Assembly: GCA_013112585.1 (NCBI GenBank) | Contig: JABFGH010000013.1 | Location: 48,877-112,876 of the forward strand | DNA: 64,000 bases | DNA from: Ignavibacteriota bacterium | GTDB lineage: Bacteria > Bacteroidota > Ignavibacteria > Ignavibacteriales > Melioribacteraceae | Direction of reading: 5' to 3' | Part shown: piece after piece, positions 18,457 to 28,169 of the stretch | How the letters are laid out: the number at the start of each line of letters is the position of its first letter | How positions within the stretch are numbered: position 1 is the stretch's first letter | Translations under genes and position numbers: made by a program | The notes under the pieces: model-generated | Databases searched by the model: none | The model's input: only the letters and a program-made list of their open reading frames with translations | What the model was told of the DNA's origin: nothing

Positions 18457-19665
18457 ATGGCTAACATAAATAAGATTAAGGGAAGAATTGGAATATTGAC
18501 CGGCGGCGGAGATGTACCCGGTTTAAACCCGGCAATTAGGGGCGTTACTATGCGCGCTATAAAAGAGGGCTATGAAGTGATTGGACTAAGAAGAGGCTGG
18601 GCTGGTCTTGCAGAATTGGTTCGCGATGATCAGTATGATAATAGTAATAATTATATAAAGCTTACACCGGATATAGTAACAAAGGCAGCAAGAACCGGCG
18701 GAACTTTTCTTCATTCTTCAAGAACAAAAGCAAGTAAAGTACCAAGGGATTTAGTTCCTGACCACTTGAAAGATAAGTACACCGACGATCTAAACGACTT
18801 AACACCCGATATAGTTAAAAACTTAGATTATTTAGGTATTGATACATTAATTCCAATTGGCGGTGATGATACATTGAGTTATGGTGTACACCTACATGAT
18901 GCAGGTTTCAAATGTATTGCAATTCCCAAAACTATGGATAATGATGTACCGGGTACAGATTACTGCATCGGCTTCAGTACATGCGTTACCCGAACTATTG
19001 AATTATCCAATAATTTAAGAACATCTACCGGATCTCACGAAAGAATTTTAGTTATGGAAGCATTCGGGCGCTACGCAGGTTTTTCTGCCCTGATGCCGGC
19101 AATGGCTGGTGCAGCAGATAGATGTATGATACCGGAATATAAACCAACTAAAGAAGAACTGGTTCAATTATTGGTGGCAGACCGAAAAGCTAATCCAAGT
19201 AATTATTCTATTGTAATTGTATCCGAAGGAGCAATGTTCTCCGATCATGATGATATGATTTTTAATAGTCATGAAACCGACATGTTTGGTCATAAAAAAC
19301 TTGGCGGTATAAGCGATGAAGTTTCTGATGCAATTAAAGAACTTTCTCCAAAGTTTAATAATGGTAAAAAAGTTGAAACTATTGTACAGAGATTAGGATA
19401 TATGGTACGCAGCGGGAACCCGGATGCAATTGATTCAACAATACCAATGGCTTGGGGCAACCTTGCTCTTGATTTAATTATTCGAGGTGAAAGTGGAAAA
19501 TTGGTTTGCGTAAAAAACGGCAAATATGGTGTTGATGATCTTGAAGTTGTTACCAGTTATGAAAAAGTTGTGGACGTTGATCAATATTATAATACGGCAA
19601 GACTGAGACCAAAATATAAAAGCTTTGAAGGTAACTCGGTTTTTAATGTTGGTACTAAAAGGTAA
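18457..19665 (+). CDS. 6-phosphofructokinase, residues indicate the PPi-dependent type
   Basis: The 402-residue enzyme has the PFK nucleotide site GGGDVPGLN (16-24), GGDDTL (135-140) and PKTMDND (157-163) with the catalytic Asp161. Asp138 replaces the Gly used by ATP-dependent enzymes and Lys158 is present; this Asp plus Lys pair is the known signature of pyrophosphate-dependent PFK. The enzyme would then be reversible and serve both glycolysis and gluconeogenesis. The gene stands alone between a 263-bp gap and a convergent helicase gene. Confidence 0.88.
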   Translation: MANINKIKGRIGILTGGGDVPGLNPAIRGVTMRAIKEGYEVIGLRRGWAGLAELVRDDQYDNSNNYIKLTPDIVTKAARTGGTFLHSSRTKASKVPRDLVPDHLKDKYTDDLNDLTPDIVKNLDYLGIDTLIPIGGDDTLSYGVHLHDAGFKCIAIPKTMDNDVPGTDYCIGFSTCVTRTIELSNNLRTSTGSHERILVMEAFGRYAGFSALMPAMAGAADRCMIPEYKPTKEELVQLLVADRKANPSNYSIVIVSEGAMFSDHDDMIFNSHETDMFGHKKLGGISDEVSDAIKELSPKFNNGKKVETIVQRLGYMVRSGNPDAIDSTIPMAWGNLALDLIIRGESGKLVCVKNGKYGVDDLEVVTSYEKVVDVDQYYNTARLRPKYKSFEGNSVFNVGTKR

Positions 19666-19694
19666 TTATACTTAGAATTTTAGAAAGGAAATGC

Positions 19695-19727
19695 AAACCT
19701 CCGAGGTTTTTAAAACCTCGGAGGTTT
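19695..19727. terminator. Bidirectional terminator between convergent pfk and uvrD
   Basis: Perfect 16-nt arms (19695-19710 and 19712-19727) around one T form a strong symmetrical hairpin with GGTTT/AAACC ends that leave T-runs on both strands. It lies 30 nt past the pfk stop and 9 nt past the uvrD stop, so it can end transcripts from both sides. Confidence 0.85.
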
Positions 19728-19735
19728 TAAATAGT

Positions 19736-21907
19736 TTAAATCAATTGAAGATTAGCAAACTTAACAAGCAATTGTTTATTGCCGTGTTCTTCAAAAGCTA
19801 TTGTTACACGCTGGGTATCTCCGCTTCCGGTAATCTGAAGAATTTTTCCCATACCAAAAAGTTCATGTGTAACTCTGCTGCCTACTCTTAATGATCTTTT
19901 TTCCTGATCAAAATCATCAAATGATTCCTGGTAAAACTCATCGTAGTAAACTTTTTTTCTTCTGCCGGATTTTCTTCCAATTCCGCCATTAAGTTCATCA
20001 TAAAAGCTCGGATCAATTTCTTCAATAAATCTTGATCTGTTTTGATAGGCGACTTCACCAAATCTATAACGAGAGCGCGCGTATGTAATAAATATTTTTT
20101 TCTCTGCTCTTGTTAAGGCAACATAAAACAGGCGGCGCTCTTCTTCTGTTTGAGAATCAGAATCAAACTTAGGATTGAGCGGGAATATATCTTCCTCGCA
20201 GCCGGTTACAAAAACAACCGGAAATTCTAATCCTTTAGAACTGTGCACTGTCATCAGAGTTACGGAATTATTTGTTTCGTCAAATTGATCAACACCGCTA
20301 ATTAATGAAACATCAGCGAGAAAATCTTCAATTGTAGCTTTAGGATTATTTTTTGAAAACTCTTGAATACCGGATAATAATTCCTGCACATTCTCATAAC
20401 GCGTTTTGGATTCCGGAGTATTTTCTTCTTTATACATTCTCAGAACACCAAGTTCATCAACCAGAGCAGAAGTCAATTCCATTAGTGATAATTTATCTTT
20501 CAGATCAATATACTTATCCAAAAGAAGCTTAAATTGTTTTACATTTTTCTGAATTCTTTCCTTAACTTCAATCACTTCAAAAACGCGGGACATAGTTGTG
20601 AATAAACTTAATTCCAGCTTTCGTGAAAAAGCAATCATCTTACTTATCGAAGTGTTCCCTATTCCTCTTTGCGGAAAGTTCATAATTCTAAGTAAACTCT
20701 CCTCATCATTCTGATTTGATAAAATTCGTAGATATGCAACAATATCTTTCACTTCTTTTCTGCGGTAAAACTCAACACCGCCAATTATTTTATATGGAAT
20801 TTTATTTTTTCTCAATCCGTCTTCCAATGCTCGTGATTGAGAGTTTATTCTGTAGAAAATTGCAATATCGCTTAAAGATAATTTTTTAGAGGAGATTTCT
20901 TTTTTGATTTGTTTAGCTATCTGGAAAGCCTCATCTTTTTCATCGGCACATTTAATAATTGCTAACTTCTCACCGTCATTATTCTCTGTCCAAAGTGTTT
21001 TAGCAATTTGTTCCGTATTTTTTTTGATTACAGAATCTGCCGCCGATAAAATATTTTTTGTTGAACGGTAATTTTGTTCGAGCCGGAAAATTTTAGCTTT
21101 TGGAAAATCTTTTTCAAACTCAAGCATGTTTCTGATTTCGGCACCCCGCCAGCCGTAAATGCTTTGTGCATCATCACCAACAACACAAATTTTAGTTCTC
21201 GGTGCGGTCAGTAACTTTAAAATTTCATATTGTGCCCGATTTGTATCCTGGTATTCATCAACCAAAATGTACTTAAACATTTTTCTATATTTCTGAAGCA
21301 CCCTTGCGTGATTGGTAAATAATTCAATAGGTTTCAGAAGAAGGTCATCAAAATCCATTGCGTTGTTTTCAAATAAACGCTTATTGTATTCTAAATAGAT
21401 TGAAGCAATGCGCTTATCGATAATGGTTTCAGCCATATTCTTACTGAATTCTAGCGGGCTAATCATTTGATTTTTTAAGTTACTGATTCTATGGTGCACG
21501 TTGTTGGCTGTGCTGTCAATCGAGATATTCATTTCATTGATAACAGTGCTTACCAATGCAACGGAATCTTCTTTATCATAAATAGAAAAGTTCGGTTGAT
21601 AATTAAGCCTGGTAGATTCTGCCCTTAATATTCTGGCAAATATCGAATGGAATGTACCCATCCAGATTTTTTCAGCTTTTTTACCAATTAGTTTTATAAC
21701 TCTTTCCTTCATCTCCTTAGCAGCTTTATTTGTAAATGTTAAAGCCAAAATGGTAGAAGGATCGAACCCGTTCTCTAAAAGGTATGCTATTTTAATAGTT
21801 AATACTCTGGTTTTACCGGAACCTGCTCCGGCAACAATAATATGCGGACCGGAATTGTATTCAACTGCCGCTAATTGCGATTCGTTTAATGATTTTAAAA
21901 GTTTCAT
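19736..21907 (-). CDS. UvrD/PcrA-type ATP-dependent DNA helicase
   Basis: The 723-residue superfamily 1A helicase has Walker A GAGSGKT (about residues 26-33), motif II VDEYQDTN, motif III GDDAQSIYGWRGA, motif IV NYRST and motif VI VALTRAEKKI. The C-terminus ends in a Tudor-like segment (VTHELFGMGKILQI...VKFANLQLI), as in PcrA/UvrD that bind RNA polymerase. It acts in nucleotide-excision and mismatch repair and removal of blocked polymerases. The ATG at 21907 is preferred to a TTG three codons upstream because AGG lies just before it; the spacing is short, so the start is not certain. Confidence 0.92.
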   Translation of the reverse strand: MKLLKSLNESQLAAVEYNSGPHIIVAGAGSGKTRVLTIKIAYLLENGFDPSTILALTFTNKAAKEMKERVIKLIGKKAEKIWMGTFHSIFARILRAESTRLNYQPNFSIYDKEDSVALVSTVINEMNISIDSTANNVHHRISNLKNQMISPLEFSKNMAETIIDKRIASIYLEYNKRLFENNAMDFDDLLLKPIELFTNHARVLQKYRKMFKYILVDEYQDTNRAQYEILKLLTAPRTKICVVGDDAQSIYGWRGAEIRNMLEFEKDFPKAKIFRLEQNYRSTKNILSAADSVIKKNTEQIAKTLWTENNDGEKLAIIKCADEKDEAFQIAKQIKKEISSKKLSLSDIAIFYRINSQSRALEDGLRKNKIPYKIIGGVEFYRRKEVKDIVAYLRILSNQNDEESLLRIMNFPQRGIGNTSISKMIAFSRKLELSLFTTMSRVFEVIEVKERIQKNVKQFKLLLDKYIDLKDKLSLMELTSALVDELGVLRMYKEENTPESKTRYENVQELLSGIQEFSKNNPKATIEDFLADVSLISGVDQFDETNNSVTLMTVHSSKGLEFPVVFVTGCEEDIFPLNPKFDSDSQTEEERRLFYVALTRAEKKIFITYARSRYRFGEVAYQNRSRFIEEIDPSFYDELNGGIGRKSGRRKKVYYDEFYQESFDDFDQEKRSLRVGSRVTHELFGMGKILQITGSGDTQRVTIAFEEHGNKQLLVKFANLQLI

Positions 21908-22034
21908 AAGCCTCAAATTTTTAAGAATGCAAAATTAAGCATATTTACCTTGATTTCCAAAAAAGCGGGAAATTTTTCTCTTTTTTAAGCTTTTTGTGAT
22001 TTTATATCAGAAAAATCGGATGAGGAAATGGAAA

Positions 22035-22054
22035 GACCGGCATGAAAGCCGGTC
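22035..22054 (-). terminator. Hairpin after the ALDH gene, likely terminator
   Basis: GACCGGC (22035-22041) and GCCGGTC (22048-22054) pair around a loop with TGAA at its centre (TTCA on the minus strand). On the minus strand it follows the ALDH stop by 25 nt and is followed by TTTCC. The loop fits the window-wide TTYA hairpin family. Confidence 0.6.
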
Positions 22055-22079
22055 CCTAAAATAAAATTACAAAAAAAGA

Positions 22080-23612
22080 TTAAACGTCAAATTTAATCCC
22101 TTGAGCAAGCGGTAAATCTTTGCCGAAATTAATTGTATTTGTTTGTCTTCTCATATAAGCTTTCCAAGCATCGGAGCCGGATTCTCTGCCGCCGCCGGTT
22201 TCTTTTTCACCGCCGAAAGCACCGCCGATTTCTGCACCCGATGTTCCAATGTTAACATTTGCAATACCGCAATCAGAACCCCAGTGAGATAAGAATGTTT
22301 CAGCTTCTCTCATATTTGTTGTGAATATTGCCGATGATAATCCCTGAACAACATCGTTATGAATATCAATTGCGTTTTCAACTTCGCCTTTGTATTTCAT
22401 TATATATAAAATTGGTGCAAATGTTTCTTCCTGAACAATTTCGTAGCTGTTCTCAGCTTCAACAATGGCAGGCATAACGTAACATCCGGAACCATATCCT
22501 TTACCTTTCATAACTTTACCGCCGTAAAGAACTTTACCGCCTTCTTCTTTAGCTCTTACTAATGCTGCTTTAAAATCTTCAACAGCAGCTTTGTCAATTA
22601 GCGGACCAACATGATTGCTCTGCTTCATCGGAGTTCCAATCTTCAAACCTTTGTATGCTTTTACAATGGATGCTCTAACTTTATCATAAATACTTTCATG
22701 AATTATTAGTCTTCTTGTAGATGTACAACGCTGCCCTGCTGTACCAACTGCGCCGAATACTATTGCGGGAACAGCCATTTTCAAGTCGGCATCCGGTGTT
22801 AAAATTATTGCGTTATTTCCGCCAAGCTCAAGTATAACTTTACCAAAGCGTGCTGCAATTTTCTGCGCAGCTTTTTGACCCACGGCGGTAGAACCGGTAA
22901 TTGAAACTAATGGAACTTTTTTATCGTTGATCATTCTTTCGCCTACAGTTGAACCTCTGCCCACGATAAGAGAGAAGAGACCTTCGGGTAATTTATGTTT
23001 TTTAATTACTTCGCCTACAATATTCTGAACTGCAATTGCTGTTAACGGAACTTTTGAAGATGGTTTCCATAAATTAGAATCACCGCAAACTGCAGCTATC
23101 ATTGCATTCCATGACCAAACTGCTACAGGAAAATTGAATGCTGAAATAGTCCCGACTACTCCGAGGGGATGGTACTGATCGTACATTCTGTGATTTTCTC
23201 TTTCAGAATGAGTTGTGAATCCGTATAACTGTCTCGATAGTCCGACAGAAAAGTCACAAATATCAATCATTTCCTGTACTTCGCCCCAGCCTTCTTGAAT
23301 TGATTTACCCATTTCCAATGTAACTAATTTACCAAGCGGCTCTTTATATTCTCTAAGTTTATTACCAATTTCTCTAACAATTTCACCACGCTTTGGTGCA
23401 GGTACATGTCTCCATTTCAAAAATGCTTCATGAGCTTTCGCTACTACTTTATCATAATCTTTTTCAGTTGCCTGGTACACCGTAGCAATGTATTTACCAT
23501 TAATTGGAGAATAGATTTTAAGTTCTCCCCCTTTACTTGAACCATACCACTTTAATCCGGTTGATGCACCGAGGTTTTTATCCTTAATGCCTAACTGTTT
23601 TAAAAACTCCAT
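22080..23612 (-). CDS. Aldehyde dehydrogenase, ALDH7 (antiquitin-like) family
   Basis: The 510-residue enzyme shows Asn160 (SAFNFP), Glu262 (LELGGNN) and Cys296 (GQRCTST), the catalytic set of NAD(P)-dependent ALDHs. The [20 protein letters not shown] and [19 protein letters not shown] segments are characteristic of the ALDH7 family, whose known members oxidise alpha-aminoadipic semialdehyde (lysine breakdown) or betaine aldehyde. It follows an Rrf2 regulator gene by 33 nt, so the two are probably cotranscribed. Confidence 0.93.
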   Translation of the reverse strand: MEFLKQLGIKDKNLGASTGLKWYGSSKGGELKIYSPINGKYIATVYQATEKDYDKVVAKAHEAFLKWRHVPAPKRGEIVREIGNKLREYKEPLGKLVTLEMGKSIQEGWGEVQEMIDICDFSVGLSRQLYGFTTHSERENHRMYDQYHPLGVVGTISAFNFPVAVWSWNAMIAAVCGDSNLWKPSSKVPLTAIAVQNIVGEVIKKHKLPEGLFSLIVGRGSTVGERMINDKKVPLVSITGSTAVGQKAAQKIAARFGKVILELGGNNAIILTPDADLKMAVPAIVFGAVGTAGQRCTSTRRLIIHESIYDKVRASIVKAYKGLKIGTPMKQSNHVGPLIDKAAVEDFKAALVRAKEEGGKVLYGGKVMKGKGYGSGCYVMPAIVEAENSYEIVQEETFAPILYIMKYKGEVENAIDIHNDVVQGLSSAIFTTNMREAETFLSHWGSDCGIANVNIGTSGAEIGGAFGGEKETGGGRESGSDAWKAYMRRQTNTINFGKDLPLAQGIKFDV

Positions 23613-23645
23613 TAATTACCTCAAATTAAATTTACTTTTTTAAAA

Positions 23646-24086
23646 TTATTTTTGATTAAAATATGATTGAATGCCAACCTTATCAATTACATCCTGCAGT
23701 GTAATTACACGCATCTTGTCTTCAATGCTTACCTGCACCTCAGAAAATAATTCCAGAAAATACTTATCAAATTCTGCCATTTCGGAAACTCTTTTAACCT
23801 CCGATTTGGATACATCTAAATGGAAAGCTTTTCGATCTTCAATTGCACAATAAATTTCCTGCAAATCAATTGCTTCAGGGTCCTTATTTAGTAAGAACCC
23901 CCCGGTTGTACCTTTTATACTGGTTACAATTTTCTGCTTGCCGAGAAGTGATAACAATTGACGTAGCTTAGATGCATTTGCTCCCGTTTTCATTGAAATT
24001 TGGGTGCTGCTCCTAGGTTTAGGGTAAGCCTTTGATAGATAACAAAGTGCTTTAACTGCGGTCGATAATTTTGTTGATGCTGACAT
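23646..24086 (-). CDS. Rrf2-family transcriptional regulator without the Fe-S cysteine set
   Basis: The 146-residue protein has the Rrf2 winged helix (KLSTAVKALCYLSKAYPKPRSSTQISMKTGANASKLRQLLSLLGKQKIV) and the wing GTTGGFLL. Only two Cys (near residues 15 and 80) are present, not the three closely spaced Cys used by IscR/NsrR to bind a cluster, so it may sense something else or bind only DNA. It is divergent from rsmI across 148 bp and leads into ALDH7, its likely target. Confidence 0.87.
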   Translation of the reverse strand: MSASTKLSTAVKALCYLSKAYPKPRSSTQISMKTGANASKLRQLLSLLGKQKIVTSIKGTTGGFLLNKDPEAIDLQEIYCAIEDRKAFHLDVSKSEVKRVSEMAEFDKYFLELFSEVQVSIEDKMRVITLQDVIDKVGIQSYFNQK

Positions 24087-24234
24087 AATCTCTAAAATTG
24101 TTATAATAAGTGTAACATATTATTAATTAATATTCAATCCAAATCATTCTTAATAGCATTAAAAATTATTTTTTATCAAATAATTTTAAGATTAGCTATT
24201 TTAGATTTTATGAATATCAAATAAAAGGAATAAA

Positions 24235-24915
24235 TTGTCAAAAATAAATGTAATTGCAAGCCCAATAGGAAACTTAAAAGATATAACACACCGCGCAATA
24301 GAAGAACTGACAAATGCCGATTTTATTATTTGCGAAGACACAAGAGTAACCGGCAAACTGCTGAAACATTATGGAATTAAAAATGAGTTAGTTGTACTTA
24401 ATGCAAGAAATGAAGAAAGGCGAATTGAAACAATTCTGCACAAATTGGAATCCGGGCAAACAGGTGCGCTGGTTTCCGATGCAGGCACTCCTTGTATTTC
24501 CGATCCCGGAGAGAGATTAGTAAATAAAGTAATTGCCGAGGGGTTTGAGGTTACGGGCGTACCGGGTGCAAATGCAGCCATTTTTGCTTTAAGTATTTCA
24601 GGAATGCCTTCTGAGTCATTTATTTTTGAGGGATTCTTACCAAATAAAAAGGGAAGGCAAAAAAAATTAAAACTTCTGGCAGAAGAAGAACGTACAATTA
24701 TTTTTTATGAATCGATGTACCGCATAGAAAAATTACTAAATGAACTTAGTGAATATATGCCCCAAAGATATACGGCAGTATTTAGGGAACTAACAAAAAT
24801 GTTTGAAGAAAGATGGGAAGGTTATCCTAAGGATATTCTCGAAAATTTGAATTCAAAAGTAATTAAGGGAGAATTTGTTGTTATAATTTCTCCCCCCGAT
24901 TGGAAAAGGACTTAG
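24235..24915 (+). CDS. rsmI: 16S rRNA 2'-O-methyltransferase RsmI (C1402)
   Basis: The 226-residue protein matches RsmI: VIASPIGNLKDITHRAIEEL, the CEDTRVTGKLLKHYGI segment, LVSDAGTPCISDPGE and FEGFLPNKKGRQ are all present. It 2'-O-methylates C1402 of 16S rRNA. The start is TTG at 24235 with AAAGGA 5 nt upstream. It is shorter than E. coli RsmI because the C-terminal region is reduced. Confidence 0.94.
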   Translation: MSKINVIASPIGNLKDITHRAIEELTNADFIICEDTRVTGKLLKHYGIKNELVVLNARNEERRIETILHKLESGQTGALVSDAGTPCISDPGERLVNKVIAEGFEVTGVPGANAAIFALSISGMPSESFIFEGFLPNKKGRQKKLKLLAEEERTIIFYESMYRIEKLLNELSEYMPQRYTAVFRELTKMFEERWEGYPKDILENLNSKVIKGEFVVIISPPDWKRT

Positions 24916-24925
24916 CTTAATTTGA

Positions 24926-25450
24926 TTATTCTTCACCTGAATAATTAATTAAAGTTTTAATATCGTACTCAGTTAACTTTTCACGTCCATTCAAAAAATC
25001 GAGTTCAATTAAAAATGAAATTTGAACAATTTCGCCGCCGAGTTTTTCAACCATTTTACAAGCTGCTTCCATTGTTCCGCCGGTGGCTAAAAGATCATCG
25101 TGCATCAAAACTTTATCGCCCGGTTCAATTGCATCAATATGAATTTCAATTGTATCAGTTCCATATTCCAACTCATAAGATTCCGATATTTTTTTTGAAG
25201 GGAGTTTGCCGGGCTTTCGTACAGGAACAAATCCCGCATTCAATGCTTGAGCAATTGCACCGCCGAAAATAAATCCGCGTGATTCTATTCCAACTACTTT
25301 TGTTACACCCAGTCCTTTTGCAAATTCTACAAATTTTTTAATCGCTGCATCTAATCCTTCGGCAGATTGAAGCAGTTTTGTAATGTCCTTAAATATTATT
25401 CCTTCTTTTGGATAATTTGGAATACTTCTAATTAAGTTTTCTAATTGCAT
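24926..25450 (-). CDS. apt: Adenine phosphoribosyltransferase
   Basis: The 174-residue enzyme begins MQLENLIRSIPNYPKEGIIFKDIT, with the PRPP-binding motif VLMHDDLLATGGTM near residue 118. It salvages adenine to AMP. The start at 25450 is chosen because AGGAA lies 6 nt upstream and the length fits the family; a TTG at 25465 overlapping the polX stop would add five residues and hide the ribosome site. Confidence 0.94.
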   Translation of the reverse strand: MQLENLIRSIPNYPKEGIIFKDITKLLQSAEGLDAAIKKFVEFAKGLGVTKVVGIESRGFIFGGAIAQALNAGFVPVRKPGKLPSKKISESYELEYGTDTIEIHIDAIEPGDKVLMHDDLLATGGTMEAACKMVEKLGGEIVQISFLIELDFLNGREKLTEYDIKTLINYSGEE

Positions 25451-25461
25451 TTGGTTTCCTG

Positions 25462-27144
25462 TCAATCTGTTTTTCTTTTAACTTTTCTATTTAGAAATTT
25501 AATAAAGTCACTTGTGGAATAACAATTAATAACATCTTCAGATTGCATTCCGCCCTTTCTTGCAATTTTAATTCCATAGTTTATATCCGATATTCCACCA
25601 ACTGAGTGTGCATCGGGATTGATTGCAAACTTACATCCTTTTTCTCTTGCGTAATAAATTTCCCGCCAATCTAAATCTAATCTTTGGGGGTTAGCATTAA
25701 TTTCAATTGCAACATCATTTGCCGCACATGCATCTATTACTTTTTTAATGTTAACCTTGTACGGCTCTCGTGCCAGCAAAAGTCTGCCCGTTGGATGCGC
25801 CAGAACATCTGCATATTTATTTTCAACAGCTTTAATAATTCGATTTGTCATTTCCTCTTCACCCATAGTAAAAGATGAATGAATAGAAATCACAATAAAA
25901 TCAAATTGGCTTAAAATTTCTTCGGCGTAATCCAAACTTCCATCGGAAAGAATATCACTTTCAATTCCATGAAAAACCTTGATTCCATTTTTGGAATTAA
26001 TTGTATCAACGATTTTCCGCTGTTCCAAAATTGCATCCTCATTTAAACCGTTTGCATAAACTGCAGTTTTACTATGATCACAAACAGCGGCATATTCAAA
26101 TCCCATTTTATTTGCTGCTCCTGTCATCTCCTCTAGAGAATTCAATCCATCCGATTGAGTGGTATGAAAGTGGAGCAAGCCTTTAAATTTATCAAAGTTA
26201 AGGTTACTATTTTTTGTTAGATGCGGAGCATAATCAAAATATTGCTGCTCCCGCATTTCCGGAATCACATAAGTTGTGTTTAATTTATCAAAGAGCTTTT
26301 CTTCACTTTTTACACTAAATTCGAATATTCTGTCACCAAAATTAGATACAAACGATTTTGAGCCGGTTGTTTGAAAAAGAGTGTTATAATATGAAGATTC
26401 ATCGTCGATAACATATAATTTGATAGGGATTTCGAATAGTTCTTCTATAGATATTTCGCTGTAAGTAACTTGCTCTAAGATGTTATAATTATATATGTTA
26501 CTTATTTTTTTATAAAATTCAGCTTTAGTATTTACATAGATTAATATTTCAATTTTAGATATTATCTCGGTGTTGCGTCTTAGGTCACCGGTAACATCAA
26601 ATTTAACTTCACAATCGAGTTTTTGTAGTTGCTCCGTTATTTCATTAACAATATTATAAGCAGCATTTAGTCTAACTTTACTTGAATATCTATCCAAATT
26701 AGATATTTCTTCCAGTAGATTTTGTCTTCCTTTTTCAGTGAATCCTTTTACTGAAAGAATAGATTTATCATTGCAAGCGTGCTCCAAATCAGCTATGGAA
26801 GAAATGTTAAGTTCATCATAAAGCAATTGTATTTTCTTTGCTCCCAGACCTCTTACCTTAAATAATTCCAATATACCCTTTGGAGTTTTTGCTATCAATT
26901 CTGCTCTCTCTGATGATTCCCCTTTCTCTGAGAATTCATAAATAACCTGTTGAATTCCCTTTCCAATTCCTTTAATGTGGGTTAATGTTTTATCCTTTAT
27001 ATAAGGTTCAATATTCTCATTAGTTGATTTAAGTGCTGTGGCTCCATTTTTAAAAGCGTTTACTTTAAATCTATTAGCATTGTTAAAGTCTAATAAATTT
27101 GCAATTTCTTTTAAGTGTTTAATTATTTCTTTTTTTTGCGGCAT
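25462..27144 (-). CDS. polX: PolX-type protein with decayed polymerase site and intact PHP domain
   Basis: The 560-residue protein has the PolX order: 8-kDa helix-hairpin-helix region (1-150), a palm-like nucleotidyltransferase region (about 155-300) and a C-terminal PHP domain (320-560). In the palm, the usual GS.RR...DID catalytic segment reads TGDLRRNTEIISKIEILI: the Ser is Asp187 and the metal-binding Asp-x-Asp is Lys197-Ile-Glu199, so DNA synthesis is doubtful. The PHP metal ligands are complete (His325, His327, Asp356, His357, Glu395, His422, His450, Asp511, His513). It may act as a DNA-end processing nuclease or phosphatase rather than as a gap-filling polymerase. Confidence 0.88.
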   Translation of the reverse strand: MPQKKEIIKHLKEIANLLDFNNANRFKVNAFKNGATALKSTNENIEPYIKDKTLTHIKGIGKGIQQVIYEFSEKGESSERAELIAKTPKGILELFKVRGLGAKKIQLLYDELNISSIADLEHACNDKSILSVKGFTEKGRQNLLEEISNLDRYSSKVRLNAAYNIVNEITEQLQKLDCEVKFDVTGDLRRNTEIISKIEILIYVNTKAEFYKKISNIYNYNILEQVTYSEISIEELFEIPIKLYVIDDESSYYNTLFQTTGSKSFVSNFGDRIFEFSVKSEEKLFDKLNTTYVIPEMREQQYFDYAPHLTKNSNLNFDKFKGLLHFHTTQSDGLNSLEEMTGAANKMGFEYAAVCDHSKTAVYANGLNEDAILEQRKIVDTINSKNGIKVFHGIESDILSDGSLDYAEEILSQFDFIVISIHSSFTMGEEEMTNRIIKAVENKYADVLAHPTGRLLLAREPYKVNIKKVIDACAANDVAIEINANPQRLDLDWREIYYAREKGCKFAINPDAHSVGGISDINYGIKIARKGGMQSEDVINCYSTSDFIKFLNRKVKRKTD

Positions 27145-27176
27145 TCAATTTATCTGCTTTAGGTATAAGGTATAGA

Positions 27177-28169
27177 TTATGTTTTAATAGATTCATAATA
27201 TTTATCTAATTCATGCAGGTAATTCAGTAATAAATCTTCAATTGGATCATAAGTTTCATATTTCATTAATTCCTGTCTTATGGAAGACGCATGATGAAGT
27301 CCCTTCAAATAACCGCTCCAATATTTTCTAAAAGGAATAATTGCCGGGCGTTCTTCTTTCTCCTCTAAGGCATACCTTAAATGTTTTAAAGCTGTTTTAA
27401 TTCTTTCTTCATGGTTAACTTCTTTTGAAATACTTCCGGTTTTCAGCAGCTCTTTTGCCTCTCTAAATATCCATGGATGCTGAATTGCACCTCGAGCGAT
27501 CATGGCAGCATCAGCACCGCTTTCATCAAAAGCTCTGGGAACATCTTCAGAACTCATAATTCCGCCATTGACCCCAATTGGAATAGAAACCACTTCTTTA
27601 ACTTTCTGAATCCATTCCCAAGCGGGGCTGCCATCGTGCGCATCAGCTCGTGTACGACAATGAATTGTTAAAGCCTTTGCACCTGCATCTTCTACTCTTT
27701 TAGCTACCTCCAATATTAGTATGTTTTCCCAATCCCAGCCCAAGCGTGTTTTTACGGTAACGGGAATGTTTACTCTCTTAACAATTTCACTAACCATCTG
27801 CTGCATAAAAGGCGGGTCAAGAAGCAGCCCGGCACCGGCACCCCTGCGTGCAACTTTTTTAACCCAGCAGCCTGCATTAATATCTATAATATCCGGCTGT
27901 TCTTCCTCGACTATTGCTGCGGCTTCTATCATGGGTTCCAAGTTGCCGCCGTAAATCTGAATTCCAACAGGTCTTTCCTGCTCGGTTATTTCTAACTTTT
28001 TACGTGTCTTTTTATTTTTTCTAATTAGTCCGTCAGAATTAACAAACTCTGTATAAACAACATCAGCGCCAAGTTCCTTACATAATCTTCTGTAAGCTAT
28101 ATCAGTTACATCTTCCATTGGTGCAAGGAGTAAGGCTTTATCTATATTTATATTTCCAACATTAAACAT
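27177..28169 (-). CDS. dusB: tRNA-dihydrouridine synthase (DusB-like)
   Basis: The 330-residue FMN enzyme has the start LLLAPMEDVTDIAYRRLC, the catalytic Cys101 in DINAGCWVKKVARRGAGAGLL, and the C-terminal helical domain. The usual NMGCPVKKV is NAGCWVKKV here; the Cys and Lys pair are kept. It reduces uridine in tRNA. Its ATG directly follows the stop of the MFS gene without spacing. Confidence 0.93.
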   Translation of the reverse strand: MFNVGNINIDKALLLAPMEDVTDIAYRRLCKELGADVVYTEFVNSDGLIRKNKKTRKKLEITEQERPVGIQIYGGNLEPMIEAAAIVEEEQPDIIDINAGCWVKKVARRGAGAGLLLDPPFMQQMVSEIVKRVNIPVTVKTRLGWDWENILILEVAKRVEDAGAKALTIHCRTRADAHDGSPAWEWIQKVKEVVSIPIGVNGGIMSSEDVPRAFDESGADAAMIARGAIQHPWIFREAKELLKTGSISKEVNHEERIKTALKHLRYALEEKEERPAIIPFRKYWSGYLKGLHHASSIRQELMKYETYDPIEDLLLNYLHELDKYYESIKT

